The translations under genes and the position numbers were made by a program. A DNA stretch of 64,000 nucleotides from Wolbachia endosymbiont (group E) of Neria commutata (lineage in GTDB: Bacteria > Pseudomonadota > Alphaproteobacteria > Rickettsiales > Anaplasmataceae), in contig NZ_OZ034692.1 of assembly GCF_964026735.1 (NCBI RefSeq), positions 620,001 to 684,000 on the forward strand, read 5' to 3'. Position 1 is the stretch's first letter; every line of letters begins with the position of its first letter. Shown here in pieces: positions 35,462-45,332 of the stretch. The notes beneath the pieces were generated by a model, which worked only from the letters and a program-made list of their open reading frames with translations, had not been told where the DNA came from and ran no database searches.

Positions 35462-36370
35462 TTAGTTGCTATTATAGATATCCATTATACCTTTTAGCAT
35501 AGATAAAGCTTCTTCTTTTTTACGTTGGAAAGTATTGCGTCCAATTATTGAACCATTACCACCACCTTGCTTAATTTCTTTTGCTTCATTATATATGTCA
35601 TTCAACAACTTTGACTCACCACCAGAAAAAACTACTATTCTTTTCCCTGCAAAGCAAGACTTTTTAACATACTCAATTCTTTGGGATAATGATGCAATAT
35701 TTTCTGCTTCTATTTTTTCTTTTTCTACATGCTTAGTTGGAAACTTTACCTTTATTATATTAGCACCAAGTAAAGCTGCAATGTGTGCAGCATATGCAAT
35801 AACATCAACTGCAGTTTCACCTTCTTTAGAAATCCCCTCGCCACGTGGATAAGACCATAAAACTACTGCAAGTCCATAAGACTTAGCTTCAGCTATTATT
35901 TCACGAGCTTCTTCCATCATATCAAAACACTTCGCAGAACCAGGATATATAGTAAATCCCACAGCTATGCATCCCAAACGTAGCGCATCTTTCACAGAGG
36001 CAGTAACTGCTTGGTCAGGAGTTAAATTTTTGAAATGTAAAGAATTAGAGCTATTAAGTTTTAAAATAAGCGGAAGCATTCCAGCATAGGTTGAAGCCCC
36101 AGCTTCAATCATACCAAGTGGAGCAGCATATGCACTCACTCCAGCATCAACTGCGAGCTGAAAATGATAATTTGGATCATAAGCATCAGGATTAACCTCA
36201 AAGCTTTTAATCGGTCCATGCTCAAACCCTTGATCCACAGGAAGAACTACTAATTTACCACTACCTCCTAGCTTTCCATGCACTAAAATACGAGCAAGAT
36301 TCGCTTTTACTCCTGGATTTTCGCTTTCGTAGTAATTTAAGATTCGTTTTACTTTGTCGCTTATCAGCAC
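35462..36370 (-). CDS. fba: Fructose-bisphosphate aldolase class I (DhnA type)
   Basis: 302 residues, TIM-barrel Schiff-base aldolase of the archaeal/DhnA kind. Motifs: VLPVDQGFEHGPIKSF, ANIIKVKFPTKHV (Schiff-base Lys region) and GGGNGSIIGRNTFQR (phosphate loop). It splits or forms fructose 1,6-bisphosphate; in this group it mainly serves gluconeogenesis. The start is GTG at 36368-36370 (reading MLISDKVKRILN). Confidence 0.93.
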   Translation of the reverse strand: MLISDKVKRILNYYESENPGVKANLARILVHGKLGGSGKLVVLPVDQGFEHGPIKSFEVNPDAYDPNYHFQLAVDAGVSAYAAPLGMIEAGASTYAGMLPLILKLNSSNSLHFKNLTPDQAVTASVKDALRLGCIAVGFTIYPGSAKCFDMMEEAREIIAEAKSYGLAVVLWSYPRGEGISKEGETAVDVIAYAAHIAALLGANIIKVKFPTKHVEKEKIEAENIASLSQRIEYVKKSCFAGKRIVVFSGGESKLLNDIYNEAKEIKQGGGNGSIIGRNTFQRKKEEALSMLKGIMDIYNSN

Positions 36371-36419
36371 TGTAATCCATTAAAAATTTGCTTATAGTTT
36401 AACAACAATGATAGGTGAA

Positions 36420-36445
36420 GGAAAGGTCTTTTTTATATCCTTTCC
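36420..36445. other. Hairpin between coaE and aldolase genes
   Basis: GGAAAGG (36420-36426) pairs with CCTTTCC (36439-36445). No clear T-run on the minus strand follows, so its role as a terminator for coaE is uncertain. Confidence 0.3.
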
Positions 36446-36509
36446 CCTGCAGATATACCAATTTTTTAAAACAAAAGAGCTAATTAATAGGTTAAAGCTG
36501 CACACTTGA

Positions 36510-37088
36510 TCATGTTAGCGAATCCACTAGTTCCTTTACTTGAAAAAAAACATGTTTTCTACTTACGCTAGTATTAATAATAGAGCCACTTAGCTTCCTT
36601 TTTACCTCAATAGGCAGTTGAACGTTATACATCAGATTGAGTTTCCCCTTATCAATATTGCGTTTGCTTAATCGTTGTTCTTGCAAAGCGCTTTCCACGT
36701 GGACAAAAATAATAAAATTACAATACAAATGAAATTTTGTTTCTAATAAAAGCGGAAAATCTAAAATTAAAAGTTTTCTGTTGAACTTTTTTTCATGTGC
36801 AAGGAAAAGTTCTAGTTTATAGAGAACAGCAGTATGAACTAGAGATTGGAATTTCATCCAATTTTCATCATATGCTAAAAAATGTTTAGATAACATTTCC
36901 CTATCTATTTCACCATTTATTACTACTCCATGAAAATTTTTTTCTACATAATTTATTATGCCTTTATCCACTTTGTAAAGCTGATGTACAACATAATCGG
37001 CATCAAATACAGCAGCACCAAGCTTTTTAAAACAGCTAGCCACAAAGCTCTTTCCTGCTCCAATTCCACCTGTTAGACCTATTATCAT
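36510..37088 (-). CDS. coaE: Dephospho-CoA kinase
   Basis: 192 residues. P-loop GLTGGIGAGKSFVA at residues 4-17, VFDADYVVHQLY (substrate Asp), and LILDFPLLLETKF as the lid/CoA region. It performs the last step of coenzyme A synthesis. The ATG lies 1 base after the ftsA stop, so the two are coupled. Confidence 0.94.
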   Translation of the reverse strand: MIIGLTGGIGAGKSFVASCFKKLGAAVFDADYVVHQLYKVDKGIINYVEKNFHGVVINGEIDREMLSKHFLAYDENWMKFQSLVHTAVLYKLELFLAHEKKFNRKLLILDFPLLLETKFHLYCNFIIFVHVESALQEQRLSKRNIDKGKLNLMYNVQLPIEVKRKLSGSIINTSVSRKHVFFQVKELVDSLT

Positions 37089-37089
37089 T

Positions 37090-38328
37090 TCAAACTGTAA
37101 TTTTCGACTTAACCCAATGGTACAGCTTACTTATTCTACTATCCTGGCCTAGCATACCAGAATTACTTTTATAAAAAGTGTCAACTATTAGCTTTATAGA
37201 GCCTATAGCAGCAGAAAATACCGGATTTTTATCATATTCTCCGTCAAGGCCATTTACTGGTTCAGGGCATCCGATTCGGACTTGTTTATTAAATATATAG
37301 CCTGCAATCTCTTTCATGCTTGTGAGCTGACTGGTGCCACCTGTGATCACTACTTTATTAATTGGATCTTTTTGCTCTTGAAACCGTTCTCTTACCATTT
37401 CAAGTATTTCTTCAACTCTTGGTCTTATGATGTTGATAAGCTGAGATTTTAATACTTGAGCAGGCTCATCGTTTTCATTATTTTGTACTGTAATGTACTC
37501 GTTCTCATCTATTGAAGTTATAATAGTACTACCATATAGTATTTTTATGCGCTCTGCATGTTCTATGCTTGTGCATAATCCATAAGCAATATCTCTTGTT
37601 ATATGAATTCCACCAATTGGAATGCTGCTTGCATATACAAGCTTTCCTCTTTTGAAAATTCCAATTGCAGTGCACCCGCCCCCTATATCAACAATAGCAG
37701 TTCCAAGCTCTTTTTCATCTCCACTCAGACAGGCAAGACCTGCAGAATATGCAGAAGCAATGCAACCTGCCATATTTAATCCACCATTATGAGTTATACA
37801 GTTTTCAATATTGGTAAGTGCTGGACGCGAAGCAGTAATAACATTAACATCAGCAGATAATCTCTTTCCATAGAGCCCGCTAACCTCTTTTATATCAGTC
37901 AAGTCATCTAAGTGATATTTTAGTGGTATATTATGAATGATAACATTTTCTTCAACATATTTCTCAAATGTTTGAAAAACCACACGTTTTATATCCCGTT
38001 CAGAAATTTCGTGATTAGCCGCAATAATTTCATTATACACGTTAAAAGATGAGATGCCACATCCAGCAACATTAACATATATCTGGTCTATCGTTTCCTC
38101 TGACACTTGTTCAGCTAAACCTATGGTTGATGAAATGGAATAACTTGCATGTTTGGCATCAGTGATTGACCCAGCGTTTATGCCTTCTGCAATCTTATAA
38201 CCTATTCCGATTATTTTATAACTGAAGTTGCTATTCATTTTAACAATTAGACAGACAATCTTTGTTGTACCTATGTCTAAGATAGCAAAAATGCTTCTTT
38301 TTGGCTTTACTATTACTGCAGAGTACAT
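37090..38328 (-). CDS. ftsA: Cell division protein FtsA
   Basis: 412 residues, actin-like ATPase that tethers FtsZ to the membrane. Motifs: FAILDIGTTKIVCLIV (phosphate 1), GTAIVDIGGGCTAIGIFKRG (phosphate 2), VVITGGTSQLTSM (adenosine) and a C-terminal amphipathic segment (ISKLYHWVKSKITV) for membrane binding. No ftsQ or ftsZ adjacent. Followed by coaE. Confidence 0.95.
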   Translation of the reverse strand: MYSAVIVKPKRSIFAILDIGTTKIVCLIVKMNSNFSYKIIGIGYKIAEGINAGSITDAKHASYSISSTIGLAEQVSEETIDQIYVNVAGCGISSFNVYNEIIAANHEISERDIKRVVFQTFEKYVEENVIIHNIPLKYHLDDLTDIKEVSGLYGKRLSADVNVITASRPALTNIENCITHNGGLNMAGCIASAYSAGLACLSGDEKELGTAIVDIGGGCTAIGIFKRGKLVYASSIPIGGIHITRDIAYGLCTSIEHAERIKILYGSTIITSIDENEYITVQNNENDEPAQVLKSQLINIIRPRVEEILEMVRERFQEQKDPINKVVITGGTSQLTSMKEIAGYIFNKQVRIGCPEPVNGLDGEYDKNPVFSAAIGSIKLIVDTFYKSNSGMLGQDSRISKLYHWVKSKITV

Positions 38329-38482
38329 TAGTTAACCTTATTGCCCAATTTCATTAAGTTATAGCTTCCTTTAAATAATTTATATTTCTATTATAAAAAT
38401 ACAGCAACACTTTAATATACCCTAAATTCTGGACAAAAGAAAAAATAAAACATAAGATCAAGGTTTTTGTGCCCAAGTTATT

Positions 38483-39016
38483 ATGTCCAAATTACCAATT
38501 GTAATCGTTCCTGATGAAAGACTAGTCACACGCGCAAGTGAAACAACAGAAATAAACGATAAAATTAAAGAATTAGTAAATGACATGTTCGAAACTGTGG
38601 AGTATGAGGATGGCTTTGGTCTTGCTTCAGTGCAAGTTGGAGTATTAAAGAGAGTTTTTGTTACGCGTATACCACCAGAGTACAAAGATGAACAACCTGG
38701 ATATCAATCAACAGGGTCTTTTTGTATGATTAACCCAGAAATTACAGAATTGTCTGATGAGCAAGTGGTCCTCAAAGAGGGGTGTCTTTCAATTCCAGAA
38801 CAGAGTTACGAGATTACACGTCCAAAGTCCTTAACTGTTAAGTATAAAGACTTAGATAACGTGGAGCAAACGATGAAAGCGAATGGTTGGCTTGCACGGT
38901 GCATTCAACATGAACTGGATCACTTAAATGGCATATTATATATTAGACATCTATCTAAATTAAAGTACGATATGGCCATGAAAAAAGCACAGAAGATTAA
39001 AAAGCAATATGAGTAA
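38483..39016 (+). CDS. def: Peptide deformylase
   Basis: 177 residues. The three metal-site motifs are present: GFGLASVQVG (motif 1), KEGCLSIPEQ (motif 2, Cys ligand) and CIQHELDHLNGIL (motif 3, HExxH). It removes the formyl group from nascent proteins. The stop overlaps the start of the downstream glycosylase gene by 8 nt. Confidence 0.96.
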   Translation: MSKLPIVIVPDERLVTRASETTEINDKIKELVNDMFETVEYEDGFGLASVQVGVLKRVFVTRIPPEYKDEQPGYQSTGSFCMINPEITELSDEQVVLKEGCLSIPEQSYEITRPKSLTVKYKDLDNVEQTMKANGWLARCIQHELDHLNGILYIRHLSKLKYDMAMKKAQKIKKQYE

Positions 39017-39797
39017 GGATGATCTAGAATTACTAAAATTTTATCATGAAGTTGGTGTTGATTGCACATTAACAGAAGATGACAAGGATGATGATAATGT
39101 TTCACAATCCGGTGAACCTGTTATTCAAGTAGCAGACTACTTAGATCCAGAAAAAGATAAAGAGCCTAAAAATTTCTTTCCAAGCGACTGGATAATTGAA
39201 GCAAGAAAACTTGCAGGTAAATGCAACACTATAGATGAATTAAGAAATGCTGTTAAATCGTTCGAAGGTTGTGAAATCAAAAAGACTGCTGCTAATACAG
39301 TGTTTTCTGATGGCAATCAAAACGCAAAAATTATGCTTGTTGGTGAAGCACCAGGTGCAAATGAGGATCTAAAAGGAATACCATTTTGTGGTGCAAGCGG
39401 AATGCTGCTAGACAAAATGCTAAATGCAATCAACCTTGATCGCACTAAAGTTTATATAAGCAATACTGTATTTTGGCGTCCACCTGGTAATAGAAAGCCA
39501 ACAAACCTGGAACTTGATATGTGCAGGCCATTTGTAGAAAAGCATATTGCACTTGTTTCACCACAGATTTTGGTTTTAGTTGGAGGGATTGCATGCTATA
39601 GCCTTCTTGACAACACAAAAACCATATCAAATTTACGTGGAAAATTTCACACGTATACTAACCAATATTTAACCAGTCCAATTACTACAGTAGCTATATT
39701 TCATCCTGCTTACTTGTTACGCCAACCTATGCAAAAACGTTTAGCTTGGGAAGACTTGAAAAAAATCAAGGAATATCTTGATAGCAGCAGCGCCTAA
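39009..39797 (+). CDS. Uracil-DNA glycosylase, family 4 (Fe-S type)
   Basis: 262 residues. Motif A GEAPGANEDLKGIPFCGASG and motif B around TTVAIFHPAYLLRQP, with CEIKKTAANTVF as the cluster-Cys region, match bacterial family 4 enzymes. An N-terminal extension of about 80 residues is acidic. It removes uracil from DNA to start base excision repair. Translationally coupled to def. Confidence 0.9.
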   Translation: MSKDDLELLKFYHEVGVDCTLTEDDKDDDNVSQSGEPVIQVADYLDPEKDKEPKNFFPSDWIIEARKLAGKCNTIDELRNAVKSFEGCEIKKTAANTVFSDGNQNAKIMLVGEAPGANEDLKGIPFCGASGMLLDKMLNAINLDRTKVYISNTVFWRPPGNRKPTNLELDMCRPFVEKHIALVSPQILVLVGGIACYSLLDNTKTISNLRGKFHTYTNQYLTSPITTVAIFHPAYLLRQPMQKRLAWEDLKKIKEYLDSSSA

Positions 39798-39873
39798 GAA
39801 AACAACTTATTTTTTATGAACAGCCTGGAATGGGAAAATCATAGATTATTAAAATCATATATTTGTTGAATAT

Positions 39874-40019
39874 TAGACATCTTTCGAAACCTGTCTATGA
39901 TGAGAAATTTTTAGAAGAGGCGCAGAGGAGCACCGCAGAATACTCGAATGTATTTGAGGAGCGTAGTCAAGCTTCGACAACAAAATTGCCATCAGAAATC
40001 AAGTTTCGAAAGATGTCTA
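39874..40019. repeat. 146-bp element with 17-bp terminal inverted repeats
   Basis: TAGACATCTTTCGAAAC (39874-39890) and its exact reverse complement (40003-40019) bound a 112-base core. The element lies between the glycosylase gene and pccA, ending 9 bases from the pccA stop. The size and terminal repeats fit a MITE or palindromic element. The inside is weakly open for reading but has no independent support as a gene. Confidence 0.75.
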
Positions 40020-40028
40020 TTCTCATAG

Positions 40029-42011
40029 CTATATATGCAAATCTAGCACCACATCACCAACCTGCACATTCTTTCCTTCTTGAACAGGAATGTTTTTTAT
40101 TACCATCTTCGCTTCAGCACATATGATATTCTCCATTTTCATGGCTTCCACAACAAATAAAGGTTGTCCTATTTCTACCGAGTCTCCTATACTAACATAT
40201 AGCTTTACTAATAAGCCAGATATCGGTGACTTTACTGATTCTGCTGAAATTTCTTCCGCTTCATTACTCAGCATTAGCTTATTTAGTTCAGCCACATGAG
40301 GTTTAAACACAGAGCACTCAGTTTTCATTCCTGCATGTCTTATTAAATATTTATTGTTTTGTCTCTCTATTTTTACTGTAATATCTATGTCATCATTAAT
40401 TGTGATATATAGTAATTTATAGCTATTTTGTTTCCATTTACCTCTCACAGAGTATGTATTATGATTATACACTGCTGTTAATGCGCCATCTTTATACTTT
40501 GCATTTATAGAGTACCCGTTATCATTCACTGCCACCATGAACATTCCATTATTTATCCTAGCGCAGTGCTTTTCTTCATTTTCTAAGTAAACATATAACG
40601 AAATTAAAATAGATATTTTAACATATTCTTCTGTAACAAAATCGCCATGAAATCCATCAGGGTAAAAGTCTGGGATAAATCTAGTGTGAAGTTTCCCTGC
40701 AATAAAATTTGGGTGATGGAAAATAGACTCAAGAAATTCTATATTATTTGTGACTTCTTCTATATAGCATTCAGACAATGCTTTTTGCATTCTACTGATT
40801 GCTTCTATTCTATCTTTTCCATATGTTATTACCTTTGCGATCATTGAATCATAGAACATGCTGATTTCCGAACCTGCGGCGACTCCATCATCTATTCTTA
40901 CATAATCATTTTCGTTTGGTTTATCGTAATACTTTATTCTTCCACCAGAAGGAAAAAATTTCTTTGATGGATCTTCAGCGCAAATTCTGCTTTCTACTGC
41001 CCAGCCAGTAAGTTTGATATCATCTTGGTTAAACCTTAATTTTTCCCCCCAAGAAGTTCTAATCATTTCTTCTACTATATCTATTCCAGTAATAAACTCA
41101 GTGACTGGGTGCTCAACTTGCAATCTAGTGTTAACTTCAAGGAAATAGAATTTGTGATTTTTATCTACAACAAATTCAACGGTACCTGCTGAAAAATAAC
41201 CAACCTGCTTTACTAGGCGAACACACTGAGCATACATTTCTTGTCTTACTTGTTCGCTGATAAACGGACTCGGAGTTTCCTCCATTAGCTTTTGATTATT
41301 CCTTTGTATTGAGCATTCTCTCTCTCCAAGACAAACTATATTGCCATATTTATCTGCTATGATTTGTATTTCGATATGCCTTGGTAGCTCTATGTATTTC
41401 TCTATGAAGATACTGCCATCTTTAAAGCTTTTTTCTGCTTCATTTGTTGCTGATGTAAATGCAAGGTCAACTTCTTGTTTTGAATGTACAACACGCATTC
41501 CTTTGCCACCACCACCTGCAGCAGCTTTAAGCATAACAGGAAAACCAATCTCTTCAGCAACCATAGCCGCATGAGCAGCATCGTTAATTCTACCCATATA
41601 TCCTGGCACTACATTTACTCCAGCTTTTTTTGCAGCTTCCTTTGCTGTAATTTTATTGGCTGTAACTTCTATTGTTTCTGCACTTGGACCGATGAAATCT
41701 ATACCACATTTTTCAAGAGCACGTGGAAAATCTGGATTTTCTGCTAAGAAACCATAGCCAGGGTGCACTGCCTGCGCACCTGTTTCAATTGCTACCTCGC
41801 ACATTTTATCAATGTTTAAATAACTAAGGCAAGAAGGCGAAGGACCAATGTATCTTGATTCATCTGCTTGCCTTACATGCACAGAATTAACATCTGCGTC
41901 CGAATACACACAAACGCAAGGTATATCCATCCTATGCGCAGTCTTTATAATTCTGCAGGCAATTTCTCCCCTATTTGCTATTAAAATCTTACTGTACTTC
42001 CTTTCTGTCAT
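40029..42011 (-). CDS. pccA: Propionyl/acetyl-CoA carboxylase alpha subunit (biotin carboxylase + carrier)
   Basis: 660 residues. The biotin carboxylase domain (1-450) has ILIANRGEIACRI, AAAGGGGKGMRVV (ATP-grasp) and FLEVNTRLQVEHPVTE. A linker domain follows, and the carrier domain has VEAMKMEN with the biotinylated Lys about 625. It charges biotin for carboxylation of propionyl-CoA; the beta subunit is not in the window. An ATP-dependent enzyme, complete. Confidence 0.95.
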   Translation of the reverse strand: MTERKYSKILIANRGEIACRIIKTAHRMDIPCVCVYSDADVNSVHVRQADESRYIGPSPSCLSYLNIDKMCEVAIETGAQAVHPGYGFLAENPDFPRALEKCGIDFIGPSAETIEVTANKITAKEAAKKAGVNVVPGYMGRINDAAHAAMVAEEIGFPVMLKAAAGGGGKGMRVVHSKQEVDLAFTSATNEAEKSFKDGSIFIEKYIELPRHIEIQIIADKYGNIVCLGERECSIQRNNQKLMEETPSPFISEQVRQEMYAQCVRLVKQVGYFSAGTVEFVVDKNHKFYFLEVNTRLQVEHPVTEFITGIDIVEEMIRTSWGEKLRFNQDDIKLTGWAVESRICAEDPSKKFFPSGGRIKYYDKPNENDYVRIDDGVAAGSEISMFYDSMIAKVITYGKDRIEAISRMQKALSECYIEEVTNNIEFLESIFHHPNFIAGKLHTRFIPDFYPDGFHGDFVTEEYVKISILISLYVYLENEEKHCARINNGMFMVAVNDNGYSINAKYKDGALTAVYNHNTYSVRGKWKQNSYKLLYITINDDIDITVKIERQNNKYLIRHAGMKTECSVFKPHVAELNKLMLSNEAEEISAESVKSPISGLLVKLYVSIGDSVEIGQPLFVVEAMKMENIICAEAKMVIKNIPVQEGKNVQVGDVVLDLHI

Positions 42012-42082
42012 TTGTGTGCATTTATCTCAAGAACAACTATTAAGAAGCCTATATAACGACCTGCAAGTAATTTCTGACTTCA

Positions 42083-43135
42083 TCACACTGCCACACCTAC
42101 ACCTTCTGAAACTTGTGTAATCCCAATAACATTTTGCACAGAAGCTTCCTCATTATGCAAGTTGTATATCTCTTCGCATGCCTTAAAGAGTAGACATGCA
42201 AACGCACCAGAAGCCATTGCAACCCCTGAGCTCAGTGCAAAAGTTGGAGAATTCAAAAATAAAAAATACAAAGATACACACAAAGCAGCAATAGATAGCA
42301 TTGTTCCTGCTATATATAAGCATATGTGTAAGTCTTTATTACATATGAGTTTATCTTTTATGCCTGCAGTTTGCTTGATTTCTTTTCGTTCTGTAGGATC
42401 TAAGTAATAAAGAGGTGTTCTCTTATCCTTGTTAAAAGCACAGTCTTTACTGCAAAGTGCATCTTTAATATATTTTTTATTACATTTGAGTTCCTCTTTT
42501 AATCTTCTCAATTTTTTCCAATCTTTAGCTTTTTCTGCTTTTTCAATTTTTTTACTAGCCTCTTCCTCTAAGAGCCTCACAAACTCTTTTGTTGCAGGAA
42601 GCAGAATCTTGCTTTTTGCTGCTTCATGACATGGATTATTTCCGTCTTCATTACGCTGACCTACAAGATTAACCCTTTTCTTGCAAATAGCTACAAATGC
42701 CTCTTTATTTTGTACTCTTGCAGCTATGTGTAAGTAATTATCTGCTAGTACTCTTTGTTTTGTCTTATCAAGTGGGCCGCTGTACCCGTAGTTAATATCT
42801 GATTTATCAACCAGCAAATCCCTATCTTCTTGTGACAACAAATTCCATAATGTACGATTTTTAATTAGAAAGCATAACAAAGTTTCATTGTTACTATCTC
42901 TTAAAGCATTTAAATCTATCTTACCTTTTTGACTGCTTTTTTTCTTTAGTAACTCAATCCAATGATCAAAACTAGCACTTAGTTCATTACTAGAACTTGG
43001 AACATCCCCTTTTGCTAATTCTATATTTTTCAGTAGCTTTTCAATAAAAGAATTAGTTATTGAATTGTTTATATCCCCATTTGAAATAATAGCATTACCG
43101 TTTTCAGCTGGAACTTTAACCATAACACACCCCAC
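42083..43135 (-). CDS. Ankyrin-like protein with two C-terminal membrane helices
   Basis: 350 residues. The middle holds two or three weak ankyrin-like units (ALRDSNNETLLCFLIKNRTL, DNYLHIAARVQNKEAFVAIC, DGNNPCHEAAKSKILLPATK). A Lys-rich helix follows (KIEKAEKAKDWKKLRRLKEE), then hydrophobic segments about 271-292 and 296-316, and a polar tail. The repeat-plus-membrane-tail layout matches the ankyrin genes at 11788-14353, so it is likely anchored in a membrane. Function unknown. Confidence 0.7.
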   Translation of the reverse strand: MGCVMVKVPAENGNAIISNGDINNSITNSFIEKLLKNIELAKGDVPSSSNELSASFDHWIELLKKKSSQKGKIDLNALRDSNNETLLCFLIKNRTLWNLLSQEDRDLLVDKSDINYGYSGPLDKTKQRVLADNYLHIAARVQNKEAFVAICKKRVNLVGQRNEDGNNPCHEAAKSKILLPATKEFVRLLEEEASKKIEKAEKAKDWKKLRRLKEELKCNKKYIKDALCSKDCAFNKDKRTPLYYLDPTERKEIKQTAGIKDKLICNKDLHICLYIAGTMLSIAALCVSLYFLFLNSPTFALSSGVAMASGAFACLLFKACEEIYNLHNEEASVQNVIGITQVSEGVGVAV

Positions 43136-43306
43136 AATATTTAATCAATGCTAAATTATACAATCTAATTTATTAAAAATAAATATGATTAAGTATAATA
43201 AATTTTACTGTTAATAGCTAAAACTTTAATACGGGATAAATTTCTCTATATTTGACAAAATATATATTTATGTTAATATGTTAGTAATATGATTCAAAGG
43301 TAATTT

Positions 43307-43815
43307 ATGGTGCAATATAACAAAACTCGCTTATGTGTAGGTGGAATGGCTGGTATTGGATCAGTAGCTTGTTCAGCAATAGCAGTGCAGTGTATTTATT
43401 TTGCATCACAATGTGCGAAAACATAGGAATGGGAATGTTAGTTACAGCGCCTTTCATGCTCAGTGCAGCAGCTATAGGATTAAATCTTGCAATATTATTA
43501 GCAGTCTACCTAATCACAGAATTAAGCAAATGTGATAAACAAAAAGGCAATGTATGTACAGGAGCAGTAATTGGCGTTGCATCATTAACTAATTTTGGAT
43601 TAGTAACGTACCTATTTTGTATAACCTCAGGTGAAGTAGGACTATTAGCACCTGTGATTGGCAGTTTAGTAGTTGCAGGGCTAGCTTTTGCAATATTATC
43701 AACGTTCCACTTAACCAAAGCATCAAATAAAGAAGGTAAACAAGCAGGAAGTAATATAGCTCATGTCACTGTAGACACACAAACAGAGGAAATGTCTCCA
43801 GGTAATGGACCATAA
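43307..43815 (+). pseudogene. Small multi-helix membrane protein gene with 5' frameshift
   Basis: The start with a good RBS (AAAGG at 43296-43300) is the ATG at 43307, encoding MVQYNKTRLCVGGMAGIGSV through CIYFASQCAKT before a TAG. The +1-shifted frame then continues from about 43417 as NIGMGMLVTAPFMLSAAAIG through three more hydrophobic segments to GNGP at 43815. One indel in GCGAAAAC accounts for this. An ATG at 43333 opens the long frame directly but gives an unlikely Trp-rich start. Family unknown; four membrane segments if repaired. Confidence 0.6.
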
Positions 43816-43879
43816 AATAGCTCTATTGTTACACACGGTGATTTGAGTTATTATAACCTACACATTACTGTAGTAAGAT

Positions 43880-45277
43880 ATGAAAGAGATAGTCACTAGG
43901 TTTGCCCCATCGCCAACAGGTTTTTTGCACATTGGTGGAGCTCGTACTGCTTTGTTTAATTGGCTCTATGCAAAGCATCATGGTGGTAAATTCTTGTTAC
44001 GCATTGAAGACACTGACAGAAAGCGTTCAACACAAGAAGCAATTGATGCAATAATCGATGGAATGAAATGGCTTGGTATAGATTATGATGAAGAAATAAT
44101 ATATCAGTCAAAAAGAATAGAGCGTCATGTGGAAGTAGCAAATCTACTGATTGAAAAAAATAAGGCATATCACTGTTATTGTCCTGAGAATGAAGTCGCA
44201 GAGAAAAAAATAAAAGCAAGGGAAGAAGGAAAAATATACAAGCATAAATGTACCGCAAGTATTGATGGGAACATAAAGCCAGTTGTGCGCTTTAGAGTAC
44301 CAGATGCAGAAGAAATTATTGTTAATGACAAAATATACGGTCAAATTAAAGTAAAGAGCGACCAACTTGATGATATAGTGATCTTGCGTTCCGATAACAC
44401 TCCAACATATATTTTTGCAGTGGTCGTTGATGATCATGATGCTGGAATAACTCATATAATACGGGGCTCTGATCATCTCACTAATACCTTTAAGCAACAG
44501 TTGATATATCAGGCTCTTGGATTTCACATTCCCGACTTTGCACATGTGCCACTTATACACGGGGAAGATGGAAATAAGCTATCTAAAAGACATGGTGCAA
44601 CAAGCATTTGTGACTACGAAAAAATGGGAATATTACCGGAAGCGATGCGCAATTACCTACTCAGGCTCGGTTGGAGTCATGGTAATGATGAGATTATCAG
44701 CGATGAGCAAGCAATAGAGTGGTTTAATTTAAGCAGTATTGGTCGTTCACCTGCACGGCTTGACTTTAAAAAATTAGAGCATTTAAATAACCATTATGTT
44801 AACAACACAAGCAATGAGGATATTCTGGATATTTTAAATACATTTGCTCCGATGTTAAAACTGAGTGATATAAAAAAGAACTATTTATTGCAGGGGTTAA
44901 CAGAACTAAAAAAAAGAGTTAACTACCTAGCTGAATTACTATGTTTAGCCAGCTTTTATATACAAGATTTACCGCTTTTTTTAAGTGAAGAAGCTTACCA
45001 AGTTATAAAATCTAATCTTAATACAATAGATTTACTTGCATCATTTTTATCAAATATTAGTGATGATAATTGGAATAAAGGTTTTTTATCTTCCAAAATT
45101 AAAGAATTTTCAAAGTTACAGGATATTAAAATGAGCGATCTTTATCACTCATTACGTGCTCCTATAACTGGGGTAATGGATGCACCTGGAATTATTGATA
45201 TCATGGTAATTCTCGGTAAGGATGAATGTATAAAAAGATTGGAATATTCTAAAAATTATCTTTTCAAACTGGAATAG
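43880..45277 (+). CDS. gltX: Glutamyl-tRNA synthetase
   Basis: 465 residues, class I synthetase. The HIGH-type motif is in PSPTGFLHIGGARTALFNW and the KMSKS-type motif in DGNKLSKRHGATS. It charges tRNA-Glu, and in this group often tRNA-Gln for GatCAB. Some alphaproteobacteria carry two GltX paralogs; which role this one has cannot be told here. Confidence 0.95.
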   Translation: MKEIVTRFAPSPTGFLHIGGARTALFNWLYAKHHGGKFLLRIEDTDRKRSTQEAIDAIIDGMKWLGIDYDEEIIYQSKRIERHVEVANLLIEKNKAYHCYCPENEVAEKKIKAREEGKIYKHKCTASIDGNIKPVVRFRVPDAEEIIVNDKIYGQIKVKSDQLDDIVILRSDNTPTYIFAVVVDDHDAGITHIIRGSDHLTNTFKQQLIYQALGFHIPDFAHVPLIHGEDGNKLSKRHGATSICDYEKMGILPEAMRNYLLRLGWSHGNDEIISDEQAIEWFNLSSIGRSPARLDFKKLEHLNNHYVNNTSNEDILDILNTFAPMLKLSDIKKNYLLQGLTELKKRVNYLAELLCLASFYIQDLPLFLSEEAYQVIKSNLNTIDLLASFLSNISDDNWNKGFLSSKIKEFSKLQDIKMSDLYHSLRAPITGVMDAPGIIDIMVILGKDECIKRLEYSKNYLFKLE

Positions 45278-45282
45278 TGAAA

Positions 45283-45324
45283 CACAAAATTAAAAAGAAG
45301 CAACATAACCAAAATATTGCTTCT
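45283..45324 (-). terminator. Terminator between gltX and dnaK
   Basis: AGAAGCAA (45296-45303) pairs with TTGCTTCT (45317-45324), 13-base loop. On the minus strand the stem is followed by CTTTTTAATTTT, so it should end dnaK transcription; it may also serve convergent gltX. Confidence 0.7.
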
Positions 45325-45332
45325 ATACACAA

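Noticed and set aside
39863..40126. 87-residue frame starting MLNIRHLSK
   Set aside because: Most of it is the inverted-repeat element and the rest runs over the pccA 3' end in antisense; treated as part of the element rather than a gene.
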